Of a stretch of 64,000 nt of DNA, positions 57,139 to 64,000 are shown piece after piece. The DNA is from Arthrobacter terricola (GTDB taxonomy: Bacteria > Actinomycetota > Actinomycetes > Actinomycetales > Micrococcaceae). The notes under the pieces are model-generated. The model was given only the letters and a program-made list of their open reading frames with translations, ran no database searches and was not told the DNA's origin. Position 1 is the first letter of the stretch. Each line of letters opens with the position of its first letter. The position numbers and the translations under genes were made by a program. Where the stretch lies: contig NZ_SMRU01000017.1 of the NCBI RefSeq assembly GCF_004354015.1, positions 62,001 to 126,000 of the forward strand, written 5' to 3'.

Positions 57139-59460
57139 ATGGTGACTCGTAGGAACCCCATATTCGACACTGCCACCACCCTCGGAAAGATCCTCGGATT
57201 CCTTGGCGTGAGCGCTATTTGTGGTGTCCTTGTGGCGGGCTTGCTCGTCCCCGCGGCGGCCGTCTCAGGCAGTGCCGCGAGTGGGTCGATCCAATTCTTT
57301 GACACGCTGCCGGCCGAGCTCACGGTGAACCCGCCCAGCCAGGCGACCACCATTCTGGCGGCGGACGGAAGCCAGATCGCTTCCATCTATTCGGAGAACC
57401 GCACGCACGTCTCCCTCGACCAGATGAGTCCGTACATCAAGGACGCGATCGTCTCGGTTGAGGACAGCCGCTTCTACGAGCACGGCGGCATCGACGCGAC
57501 CGGCATCATGCGCGCAATCGTCAGCACTGCGCGCGGCCAAAAGCAGGGTGCTTCCACGATCACCCAGCAGTACGTGAACAACGTCATCAACGAGTCCCTC
57601 GTTTCCCAGGACAAGGCCGCTGACGTCAAGCTCAACGGCGTCAACAAGGGCGTGGGCGACAAGCTCCGGGAAATGAAGCTGGCCATCGCCTTGGAGAAGA
57701 AATACTCCAAGCAGCAGATCCTTGAGGGCTACCTCAACATCGTCTTCTTCAATAAGGACGCCTACGGCATCGAAGCGGCTTCGCGGTTCTTCTTCAGCAC
57801 GACCGCCAAGGACCTGACCCTCCCGCAGGCTGCCCTGCTGGCCGGCGTCGTCAACAGCCCGTCCTATTACGACCCCATCGCCAACTCGGACCACGCGAAG
57901 CAGCGCCGCGACCTCGTACTCGGTCTCATGCTGGACCAGGGAAAGATCAAGAAGGCGGACTATGACGCCGCCATCGCGACGCCGGTGACCACGAAGGTCA
58001 CGCAGCCGCTCCAGGGTTGTGCCTACGCCACGACTGCCCCGTACTTCTGTGACTACGTGCTGCACTTGCTGTACAACAACCCGGCCTATGGCGCCACCCA
58101 GGACGAGCGGATCAACCGCGTCTCCCGCGGCGGCCTGACCATCCAGACCACCCTTGACCCCAAGGCGCAGAACGCAGCGCAGGCGCAGGTCAATGGCACA
58201 ACAGGAGACAATCCGGACAAATGGGGTGCCACGATCGTCTCGGTGCAACCTGGAAGCGGCAAGATCGTTTCCATGGCACAGAACACAGTGTGGCTGCCAC
58301 AAGCCGGGAAGTTCGACCAGACTCAAAACTTCAACGTCGACGTCCTTGATTCCAAGGGCAACGACCTCAACGGCTTGGGCGGTTTCCAGCCGGGATCCAC
58401 GATGAAACCCTTCACGTTTGCCGAATGGCTCAATGAGGGCAAGTCGATGAACACGACCATCAATGCGGCCGTTCGCCGCTACCCGCAAAACTTCCCTTGG
58501 CGGAACACCTGCTCTACCCCCGTCAACGGTTGGTACGACAGCAGCAACGGAACATTCGACCTGCAGAATTCGGATCCCGGCTACTACCGTCCCATGACCG
58601 TCCTGTACGGCCTCATGAACTCCATCAACACGGCCACGTTCGCCTCGGCCTCCCAGCTGGACCTGTGCGGCATCCAAAAGGTCGTGGACGCCGTCGGAAT
58701 CCACGGTGGCAATCCTGCGCGGGACGGCAGCGGACAGGTTGTGCGCGACAGCAGCGGACAGATCGCGGATCCCAATCCCAAGGTTCAAATGACCACGCTG
58801 GGTAACCTGATCGGTTCCACCCAGACGGCTCCGCTCACCATGGCGAGCGCAATGGCCACCTTCGCCAACAACGGCACGTACTGCGAGCCCATCGCGATTA
58901 CCTCGGTGACGGACCAGACGGGCGCGAAGCTGCCGGCACAGTCCCCCAACTGCAAGAGTGCCGTCACCCCGGAGGTTGCCCACGGTGTCGCATACGCGAT
59001 GCAGGAAGTCCTCAACCAGGGTTCGGGTTCGTTGATCCAACCTAGGATCTCGACGAAGACCTCCTTCCCCATCGCCGCCAAGACGGGTACCAACGACAGC
59101 AACGGTTCCACTTGGGTTGTCGGCTACACCAGCGGCCTCGCGACCGCCAGCTGGTTCGGTGACCCCTTGGGCAGCCAGCTCCGTCCGGGACGAAACATCA
59201 CGGTCAATGGCAAGTTCTACCCCAGCATCGACGGTTACATGATCGCCGGTCCGCAGTTCTCGAGGTACATGTCCGAGATCGCACCCGCTTACGGAACCAA
59301 CCCGTTCCCGGCACCGCCGTCGAACTTGCTGGATCCGCCCGGGTACCGGACAACCACGCCGAACAACAACACACCGGCCACCACGCAGCCGACCACCCAG
59401 CCGACCAGCGGGAACGGGAATGGGAATGGCGACAATGGCAATGGCAAGAAGAATGGCTAA
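57139..59460 (+). CDS. Bifunctional penicillin-binding protein, PonA2 type (GT51 + transpeptidase)
   Basis: This class A PBP polymerises and cross-links peptidoglycan outside the membrane. The 773 residues comprise one N-terminal membrane helix (ILGFLGVSAICGVLVAGLLV), a GT51 transglycosylase (catalytic Glu-108 in SVEDSRFYEHGGID; GASTITQQYVNN), and a transpeptidase with Ser-420 in GSTMKPF, the SxN motif in LMNSINTAT and KTGT. A Thr/Pro/Gly/Asn-rich tail ends the protein. There is no PASTA domain, in contrast to some PonA2 proteins. The start at 57139 follows TGGAGA. Its stop overlaps the metallophosphoesterase start by 8 bp. Confidence 0.95.
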   Translation: MVTRRNPIFDTATTLGKILGFLGVSAICGVLVAGLLVPAAAVSGSAASGSIQFFDTLPAELTVNPPSQATTILAADGSQIASIYSENRTHVSLDQMSPYIKDAIVSVEDSRFYEHGGIDATGIMRAIVSTARGQKQGASTITQQYVNNVINESLVSQDKAADVKLNGVNKGVGDKLREMKLAIALEKKYSKQQILEGYLNIVFFNKDAYGIEAASRFFFSTTAKDLTLPQAALLAGVVNSPSYYDPIANSDHAKQRRDLVLGLMLDQGKIKKADYDAAIATPVTTKVTQPLQGCAYATTAPYFCDYVLHLLYNNPAYGATQDERINRVSRGGLTIQTTLDPKAQNAAQAQVNGTTGDNPDKWGATIVSVQPGSGKIVSMAQNTVWLPQAGKFDQTQNFNVDVLDSKGNDLNGLGGFQPGSTMKPFTFAEWLNEGKSMNTTINAAVRRYPQNFPWRNTCSTPVNGWYDSSNGTFDLQNSDPGYYRPMTVLYGLMNSINTATFASASQLDLCGIQKVVDAVGIHGGNPARDGSGQVVRDSSGQIADPNPKVQMTTLGNLIGSTQTAPLTMASAMATFANNGTYCEPIAITSVTDQTGAKLPAQSPNCKSAVTPEVAHGVAYAMQEVLNQGSGSLIQPRISTKTSFPIAAKTGTNDSNGSTWVVGYTSGLATASWFGDPLGSQLRPGRNITVNGKFYPSIDGYMIAGPQFSRYMSEIAPAYGTNPFPAPPSNLLDPPGYRTTTPNNNTPATTQPTTQPTSGNGNGNGDNGNGKKNG

Positions 59461-60415
59461 CGTCCTCGTGCCCGCCCTCGATTCACTGGCAAGCCGCGTC
59501 CGAAGCGTCGGACGCGGCTTCGCCGTCGCTGCCGGACTCGGCGCGGCAGCCGGAACGGCGGGCCTTGCCTATGGACTTTGGGAGAAGAACCAGTTCGTCC
59601 TGCGCGAAGAGACGCTGGCGATCCTCCCTGAGGGCTCCGCCCCGCTGCGGTTGCTGCACCTGAGTGACATCCATTTCGTTCCAGGCCAGAAAAAGAAGGC
59701 CGACTGGCTGCGTTCGCTCGCCTTACTGGAACCGGATCTCGTGGTGAACACAGGCGACAACCTCAGCCACCCCCACGCCGTGATTCCGCTCTTGGATGCG
59801 CTCAAGCCGTTATTCGAGTTCCCAGGCGTTTTCGTCCCGGGATCGAACGACTACTTCGCCCCGCGATTCAAGAATCCTGCCGCCTACTTCCGCGGCCCTT
59901 CACGAGTCAGTGATAATCCCGTGCCCCTCGATTGGCCGCGCCTGCGTTCCGGGTTCGGCATGTCCGGCTGGATCGACCTCACCAACAGGCATCAGTCCTT
60001 GCCGATCAACGGAATCCGTTTCGATTTCTCCGGCGTCGACGATCCCCACCTCAATCGCGAACGATACTCCGGCTGGCCCCGGGGCACGGCGGGCCAGGAC
60101 TCCCGCCCGCACGTGCGGGTCGCCGTCATCCACGCCCCGTACCAGCGCGTCCTCGACCATTTCACGAACGACGCCGCCGACCTCATCCTCGCCGGCCACA
60201 CCCACGGCGGCCAGATCTGTATCCCCGGCTACGGTGCACTCGTCTCCAATTGCGACCTCCCCACCTGGCGCGCCAAGGGCCTCCACGATTGGGAAAACGA
60301 TGGACGTACGACGCCGGTAAACGTCTCGGGCGGCATTGGCACCTCGCGCTTCGCCCCTGTGAGGATCGCGTGCAAGCCGGAAGCCGTGATGCTGACGCTG
60401 ACGGCCCGAGCGTAG
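59453..60415 (+). CDS. Metallophosphoesterase, membrane-anchored (Rv3683-like), 320 aa
   Basis: A calcineurin-like phosphoesterase with the metal ligands in LHLSDIHFVP, VNTGDNLS, VPGSNDYF, VAVIHAPYQ and LAGHTHGGQI. The third motif has SND where GNH/GND is usual. One N-terminal hydrophobic segment (AVAAGLGAAAGTAGLAYGLW) suggests a membrane anchor with the enzyme outside or a short signal. The ATG at 59453 overlaps the ponA stop codon (8 bp). The substrate is unknown; a lipid-phosphate or cell-wall precursor role would fit the operon with the PBP, but this is inference. Confidence 0.9.
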   Translation: MANVLVPALDSLASRVRSVGRGFAVAAGLGAAAGTAGLAYGLWEKNQFVLREETLAILPEGSAPLRLLHLSDIHFVPGQKKKADWLRSLALLEPDLVVNTGDNLSHPHAVIPLLDALKPLFEFPGVFVPGSNDYFAPRFKNPAAYFRGPSRVSDNPVPLDWPRLRSGFGMSGWIDLTNRHQSLPINGIRFDFSGVDDPHLNRERYSGWPRGTAGQDSRPHVRVAVIHAPYQRVLDHFTNDAADLILAGHTHGGQICIPGYGALVSNCDLPTWRAKGLHDWENDGRTTPVNVSGGIGTSRFAPVRIACKPEAVMLTLTARA

Positions 60416-60439
60416 TGGGCGCGTAGCCGGGCGTTCCTT

Positions 60440-60564
60440 CGCCCCACCACTGGACATGCTCATCACCGCGCACCCCGCGCCACTGGACATGCTCCTCGCC
60501 CGAGCCCACCAATGCACATAACCCCGTTATGTCCACTGCTCACGGTGAAGAATGAGCATGCTCC
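60440..60564. repeat. GAGCATGC palindromic repeat, copy D, in a 322-bp gap
   Basis: The gap between the phosphoesterase and ABC exporter genes (60416-60737) contains a best-preserved half, with AATGCACATAACCCCGTTAT and then GTCCACTGCTCACGGTG and AATGAGCATGCTCCT ending at 60564. To the left are two partial units ACTGGACATGCTCATC and CACTGGACATGCTCCTC (60449-60496). The outer left end is altered from GAGCATGC to GGACATGC. Right of it, 60565-60737 carries only a weak promoter-like region before the exporter. Confidence 0.78.
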
Positions 60565-60737
60565 TCTGGGGGCGGCAGAGTGAACGGCCCAACCCACCCC
60601 CACCCCAATGCCTCCCATCACACAACGCAATGCTGCTGTCCGCTGGCTCACGGGATGGCATAAGGTAGTTGCTACAGGAAACTAACACCCCGGGCGTCAC
60701 ACGAAACACGCCGGGACAATGCTGTTGAGAAGCGGGC

Positions 60738-62567
60738 ATGGCCAAACAGACCTCATTTTTCACTTCCATAAGACGTCTCTATCCGCACGTCAGACCGATC
60801 CTTCCGCGCCTGTTCATGGGGCTGCTCAGCGCATTGCTGGCCAGCATTATGGCGCTTGCCGTGCCCCAGGTGCTCCGGATCCTGATCAACGGTTCACTCC
60901 ACCCTGGCGGTCCGAGCAGCGCCGTCTGGGCCGCCGCCGGAGTTGTCCTTTTGCTGGGCATAGCAGAGGCGGGCCTCGTCGCACTGCGCCGGCAATTCGT
61001 CATCAACCCCGCAACCACGGTGGAAGCGAAGATGCGGGTTTCCCTCTACGGACACCTGCAGGACCTCACCGTCGCGTTCCATGATCGTTGGGGATCCGGG
61101 CAGCTCTTGTCCCGCGCGATGACCGACCTGAACTTCCTGCGGCGGTGGATGGCGTTCGGTGCCATCATGCTGGTGGTCACGACGCTCACGGTGGTGATCG
61201 GCGTCGTCGTGATGTTCACGATGAGCTGGCAGCTCGCCCTGATCTTCCTCGCCGCGGCGGTGCCGATCATGATCAATTCCTTCCGCTTCCGCCGGCGGTT
61301 CAGCCTTGTCACAAGGCTCAGCCAGGACCAGGCCGGGGACCTCGCCACCACGGTTGAGGAGTCCGTCCACGGCATCCGTGTGCTGAAAGCATTCGGTCGC
61401 AGCCGCGAGGCGCTTGAGAACTTCAACGAGCAAGCCGAGGGGCTGCGGCGGACCGAGATCGCCAAGGCCAAGCACCAAGCCACCTTCACGCTCGTGGTGA
61501 CGCTTCTCCCGGAACTCGCCCTCGGCGTCGGGCTCGTCGCGGGGGTGCTGCTCGTGTCGGCGGGCGAACTCAGCGTGGGTTCGCTTGTCGCGTTTTTCGC
61601 GACGGCGGCCGTTGTCGCGGCGCCCGTGGAAGTCTCGGGCGCCCTCGTCGCCATGGCGTTGACGGCGAAAACAGCGCTTGACCGCCACTTCGAGGTCATG
61701 GACATTCCCAACGCCATCACTAGCCCGGAGCAGCCGAAGTCGCCGGCTGAATTGCGTGGAGCCCTCAGCTTCAAGGGCGCAGCTTTCGCGTTCGACGACG
61801 GTGCGGGGCTCCTGCACGACATCAACCTGGACATCGAACCTGGCGAGACGATGGCCCTCGTGGGCATCACCGGCAGCGGCAAGAGCGCCCTGCTCCAACT
61901 GGTCCCCCGGCTCTACGACGTGTCAGACGGCTCTGTCAGCATCGACGGCGTGGACGTGCGCGACTTCAATATCGAGGAGTTGCGGACCGCCGTCGCGATC
62001 GCCTTCGAGGACACGACGTTGTTTTCCAGTTCGGTCCGGGACAACGTCCTGCTCGGGGCGCCGGACACCTCCGAAGCGGCCCTCGACGAAGCGCTCGACG
62101 TCGCGCAGGCACACTTCGCGTATTCCCTCCCCGACGGCGTCGAGACCCTCATCGGCGAAGAAGGACTGAGCCTTTCCGGCGGCCAGCGGCAACGGATCGC
62201 CCTCGCCCGGGCCATTGCGGCCAAACCGAAGGTACTGGTGCTCGACGATCCGCTGTCAGCTTTGGATGTGAACACCGAGGAACTCGTCGAAGCCAGGCTG
62301 CGCGACGTCCTCCGGGACACCACCACGCTCATCGTCGCCCACCGGCCATCGACCGTAGCCCTCGCCGACCGTGTAGCGCTCCTGGAGCACGGCCGCATCA
62401 CCGCCGTCGGGACCCATACGGACTTGCTCGCGAGCAACGCCCACTACCGTTACGTGATCGCGAGCCTCGACGCCGCTCCGAAGGACCTGGACAGCGAGCT
62501 CGACGAACTCGAGCACGAGTTGGAATCCGAACAGCGCCTGAACCAAGCCGGGGAGGCCCGCCGATGA
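60738..62567 (+). CDS. ABC exporter half-transporter, degenerate NBD type, 609 aa
   Basis: This fusion of a six-helix membrane domain (residues 1-320; first helix LPRLFMGLLSALLASIMALA) with an ATP-binding domain has Walker A VGITGSGKSALL, signature LSLSGGQRQRIALARA and Walker B VLVLDDPLSALD. The catalytic Glu after Walker B is replaced by Asp, the pattern of the non-catalytic half of heterodimeric exporters. Its partner follows at once, overlapping 4 bp. Likely a multidrug or lipid exporter; substrate not determinable. The GTG/ATG choice is clear (ATG 60738). Confidence 0.9.
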   Translation: MAKQTSFFTSIRRLYPHVRPILPRLFMGLLSALLASIMALAVPQVLRILINGSLHPGGPSSAVWAAAGVVLLLGIAEAGLVALRRQFVINPATTVEAKMRVSLYGHLQDLTVAFHDRWGSGQLLSRAMTDLNFLRRWMAFGAIMLVVTTLTVVIGVVVMFTMSWQLALIFLAAAVPIMINSFRFRRRFSLVTRLSQDQAGDLATTVEESVHGIRVLKAFGRSREALENFNEQAEGLRRTEIAKAKHQATFTLVVTLLPELALGVGLVAGVLLVSAGELSVGSLVAFFATAAVVAAPVEVSGALVAMALTAKTALDRHFEVMDIPNAITSPEQPKSPAELRGALSFKGAAFAFDDGAGLLHDINLDIEPGETMALVGITGSGKSALLQLVPRLYDVSDGSVSIDGVDVRDFNIEELRTAVAIAFEDTTLFSSSVRDNVLLGAPDTSEAALDEALDVAQAHFAYSLPDGVETLIGEEGLSLSGGQRQRIALARAIAAKPKVLVLDDPLSALDVNTEELVEARLRDVLRDTTTLIVAHRPSTVALADRVALLEHGRITAVGTHTDLLASNAHYRYVIASLDAAPKDLDSELDELEHELESEQRLNQAGEARR

Positions 62568-64000
62568 CCACCTTCGGAACCGCCAACGAAGAAAACTCGA
62601 ACCTGAGCCGCAGCGAAAGCAAGGCAGTACGACGGCGGTCGGTCGCGTTGCTGGGGTCGCTCATCCGTCCCGTGCGCTTGCGTTTCTGGCTGACGCTCGG
62701 CATGGTGGTTCTTTCGCAGGCCACACGTGTAGCGGGACCGGCGATCATCGCCTTCGGCATCGACCACGCCCTGCCGTCCTTGGCAGCGGGGAAGAGCTTC
62801 CCGCTGGTTCTCGCCGGCGTCATGTACGTGGCAGCCGCGATCGCGACCGCGCTGCTGACCGCCGTCTACGTGACGTCGACGGCGAAGTTGAGCCAGGCCA
62901 TGCTCCTGGACCTGCGGATCAGGGTCTTCCGGCACACGCAGCGCCTCAGCCTGGAGTTTCACGAAAAGTACACTTCGGGTCGCATCATCGCGCGGCAAAC
63001 CTCCGACCTCGAAGCGCTGCGCGACCTGCTGGATTCCGGCGTCAGCTCCTTGGCGTCAGGGCTGTTGTTCATGCTGTTCACGGCCTTCACCGTCTTCGCC
63101 CTCGACTGGGTCAGCGGACTCATCATGCTCGCCACGGGCGTCCCGGCATACTTCCTGGCCCGCTGGTACCAGAAGCACTCCCAAATCGCCTTCCGCGAAT
63201 CCCGGGTAGCGTCCGCAAGCCTCATCGTGCACTTCGTGGAAACCATGACGGGCATCCGCGCCATCAAGGCATTCCGCAGGGAACCGCAGAACGCCGAGCG
63301 GTACGGGGAACTCACCGAGCACTACCGCAAAGTCACGGTGCGCTCCATCAACTTGAACGGCATCTTCCAGCCCGGACTGGTCCTGATCGGGAATGTGTGC
63401 GTCGCTGTGGTGCTGCTGGTCGGCGGCTTCCGCGTGCTGTCCGGCGGCTTGGCCGTGGGCGTGCTCCTGGCACTCATCCTTTCCACCAAGCGCTTCTTCC
63501 AGCCCGTGGACCAAATGGCCATGTTCTACAACTCCTTCCAGAGCGCGCAGGCAGCGTTGGAGAAGGTCTCGGGCCTGCTCGAAGAGGTCCCCACCGTGCG
63601 ACCACCCAAGACCCCCGTGCCGTTGCCGGAGGCCCGGGGCCAGATCGACTTCCATGGCGTGGAGTTCGGCTACGGCAACGGCAAAGTGGTGGTTCCCGAG
63701 CTCAACCTGCACATTCCAGCAGGGCAAACAGTGGCATTGGTCGGACAGACCGGGGCCGGCAAGTCCACCCTCGCGAAGCTGATCGCCCGCTTCTACGACG
63801 TCACGGAGGGATCCTTGACGCTCGACGGCGTCGACCTCCGGGAGCTCTCGACGGCGGACCTGCGCCGCGCCGTCGTCATGGTCACCCAGGAGGCGTTCCT
63901 GTTCAGCGGCACGGTGGCCGACAACATTGCCCTGGGGCGGCCGGACGCCACCCGCGAAGAGATCGAAACCGCGGCCCGCGCCGTCGGAGCGCACGATTTC
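62564..64000 (+). CDS. ABC exporter half-transporter, second subunit, cut by window edge
   Basis: The reading frame starts with the ATG at 62564 inside the stop of the preceding gene (ATGA) and stays open to the window edge (479 codons). It has a six-helix membrane domain (LGMVVLSQATRVAGPAIIAF onward; VGVLLALILSTKRFFQPVDQ) and the beginning of an ATP-binding domain: VALVGQTGAGKSTLAKLIAR, Q-loop VTQEAFLFSGTV. Signature and Walker B lie outside the window, so whether it supplies the catalytic Glu missing from its partner cannot be seen. Expected size about 600 aa. Confidence 0.92.
   Translation, partial: MTTFGTANEENSNLSRSESKAVRRRSVALLGSLIRPVRLRFWLTLGMVVLSQATRVAGPAIIAFGIDHALPSLAAGKSFPLVLAGVMYVAAAIATALLTAVYVTSTAKLSQAMLLDLRIRVFRHTQRLSLEFHEKYTSGRIIARQTSDLEALRDLLDSGVSSLASGLLFMLFTAFTVFALDWVSGLIMLATGVPAYFLARWYQKHSQIAFRESRVASASLIVHFVETMTGIRAIKAFRREPQNAERYGELTEHYRKVTVRSINLNGIFQPGLVLIGNVCVAVVLLVGGFRVLSGGLAVGVLLALILSTKRFFQPVDQMAMFYNSFQSAQAALEKVSGLLEEVPTVRPPKTPVPLPEARGQIDFHGVEFGYGNGKVVVPELNLHIPAGQTVALVGQTGAGKSTLAKLIARFYDVTEGSLTLDGVDLRELSTADLRRAVVMVTQEAFLFSGTVADNIALGRPDATREEIETAARAVGAHDF

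Noticed and set aside
52325..60564. CRISPR array
   Set aside because: The GAGCATGC repeats are palindromic, irregularly spaced and lie in separate gaps; there are no equal-length unique spacers and no cas genes.

Overview
The window is GC-rich, densely coded DNA. GTG and TTG starts, many ATGA/GTGA stop-start overlaps, leaderless-looking genes and the gene families present all fit an actinobacterium of the Micrococcaceae (Arthrobacter, Paenarthrobacter or Pseudarthrobacter type). It looks chromosomal: topA, acs, nth, crp, a bifunctional penicillin-binding protein and bS22 are present. I see no rRNA, tRNA, CRISPR array, transposase or phage gene.

Layout. 1-3 kb: HAD-IB phosphatase (cut by the window edge), bS22, a small excisionase-type HTH protein and DAHP synthase, which is preceded by a 19-residue Trp/Tyr/Phe-rich leader peptide and a set of alternative hairpins. 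3-10.5 kb: an orphan LacI regulator, an LldR-type regulator with divergent L-lactate dehydrogenase, an ArsR regulator, an AcuC-type deacetylase and a Trk/Ktr K+ uptake pair. 10.5-24 kb: proC, a TIM-barrel isomerase, Ppx/GppA, SseB, topA, an HTH regulator, a large methyltransferase, a lipoprotein, TrhO, a GNAT protein and an MrfA-type helicase. 24.4-30 kb: a seven-gene Tad pilus operon on the minus strand, flanked by the helicase and by a PolA-like polymerase. 32-37.7 kb: YegP, a CoA-type Nudix protein, nth, a membrane protein and acs. 37.7-52.3 kb: a galactoside-utilisation island with two ABC importers (neither with its own ATPase), a GH42 beta-galactosidase, a GH36 alpha-galactosidase, a Gfo/Idh/MocA oxidoreductase and DeoR and LacI regulators. 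52.4-60.4 kb: aroQ, a MarP-type protease, crp, a Nudix protein, RidA, DUF4177, PonA and a metallophosphoesterase. 60.7-64 kb: a two-gene ABC exporter running off the right edge.

Genes acting together. DAHP synthase and AroQ catalyse the first and third steps of the shikimate pathway. The Tad operon encodes an Flp-type pilus machine; in the related genus Micrococcus such genes are needed for DNA uptake, so its DNA-processing neighbours are noteworthy. The island should import and cleave alpha- and beta-galactosides. From memory, the order topA / helicase / tad / acs / nth / marP / crp / RidA / DUF4177 / ponA / metallophosphoesterase matches Mycobacterium tuberculosis Rv3646c-Rv3683, and Ppx / isomerase / proC / HTH / bS22 / HAD matches Rv0496-Rv0505c. 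The sugar island and the lactate/K+ genes then look like insertions into conserved frames.

The least conventional sequence is intergenic: a family of long palindromes built on GAGCATGC (52.3, 53.0 and 60.5 kb), 19-bp GCGTCGCC tandem arrays at two distant loci (0.9 and 55.4 kb), a 23-bp-arm inverted repeat (21.7 kb), a 57-nt hairpin with a C6 loop (11.5 kb) and the attenuator before DAHP synthase. I found no wholly new multi-gene system. All pairings were read by eye and no folding or database search was run.
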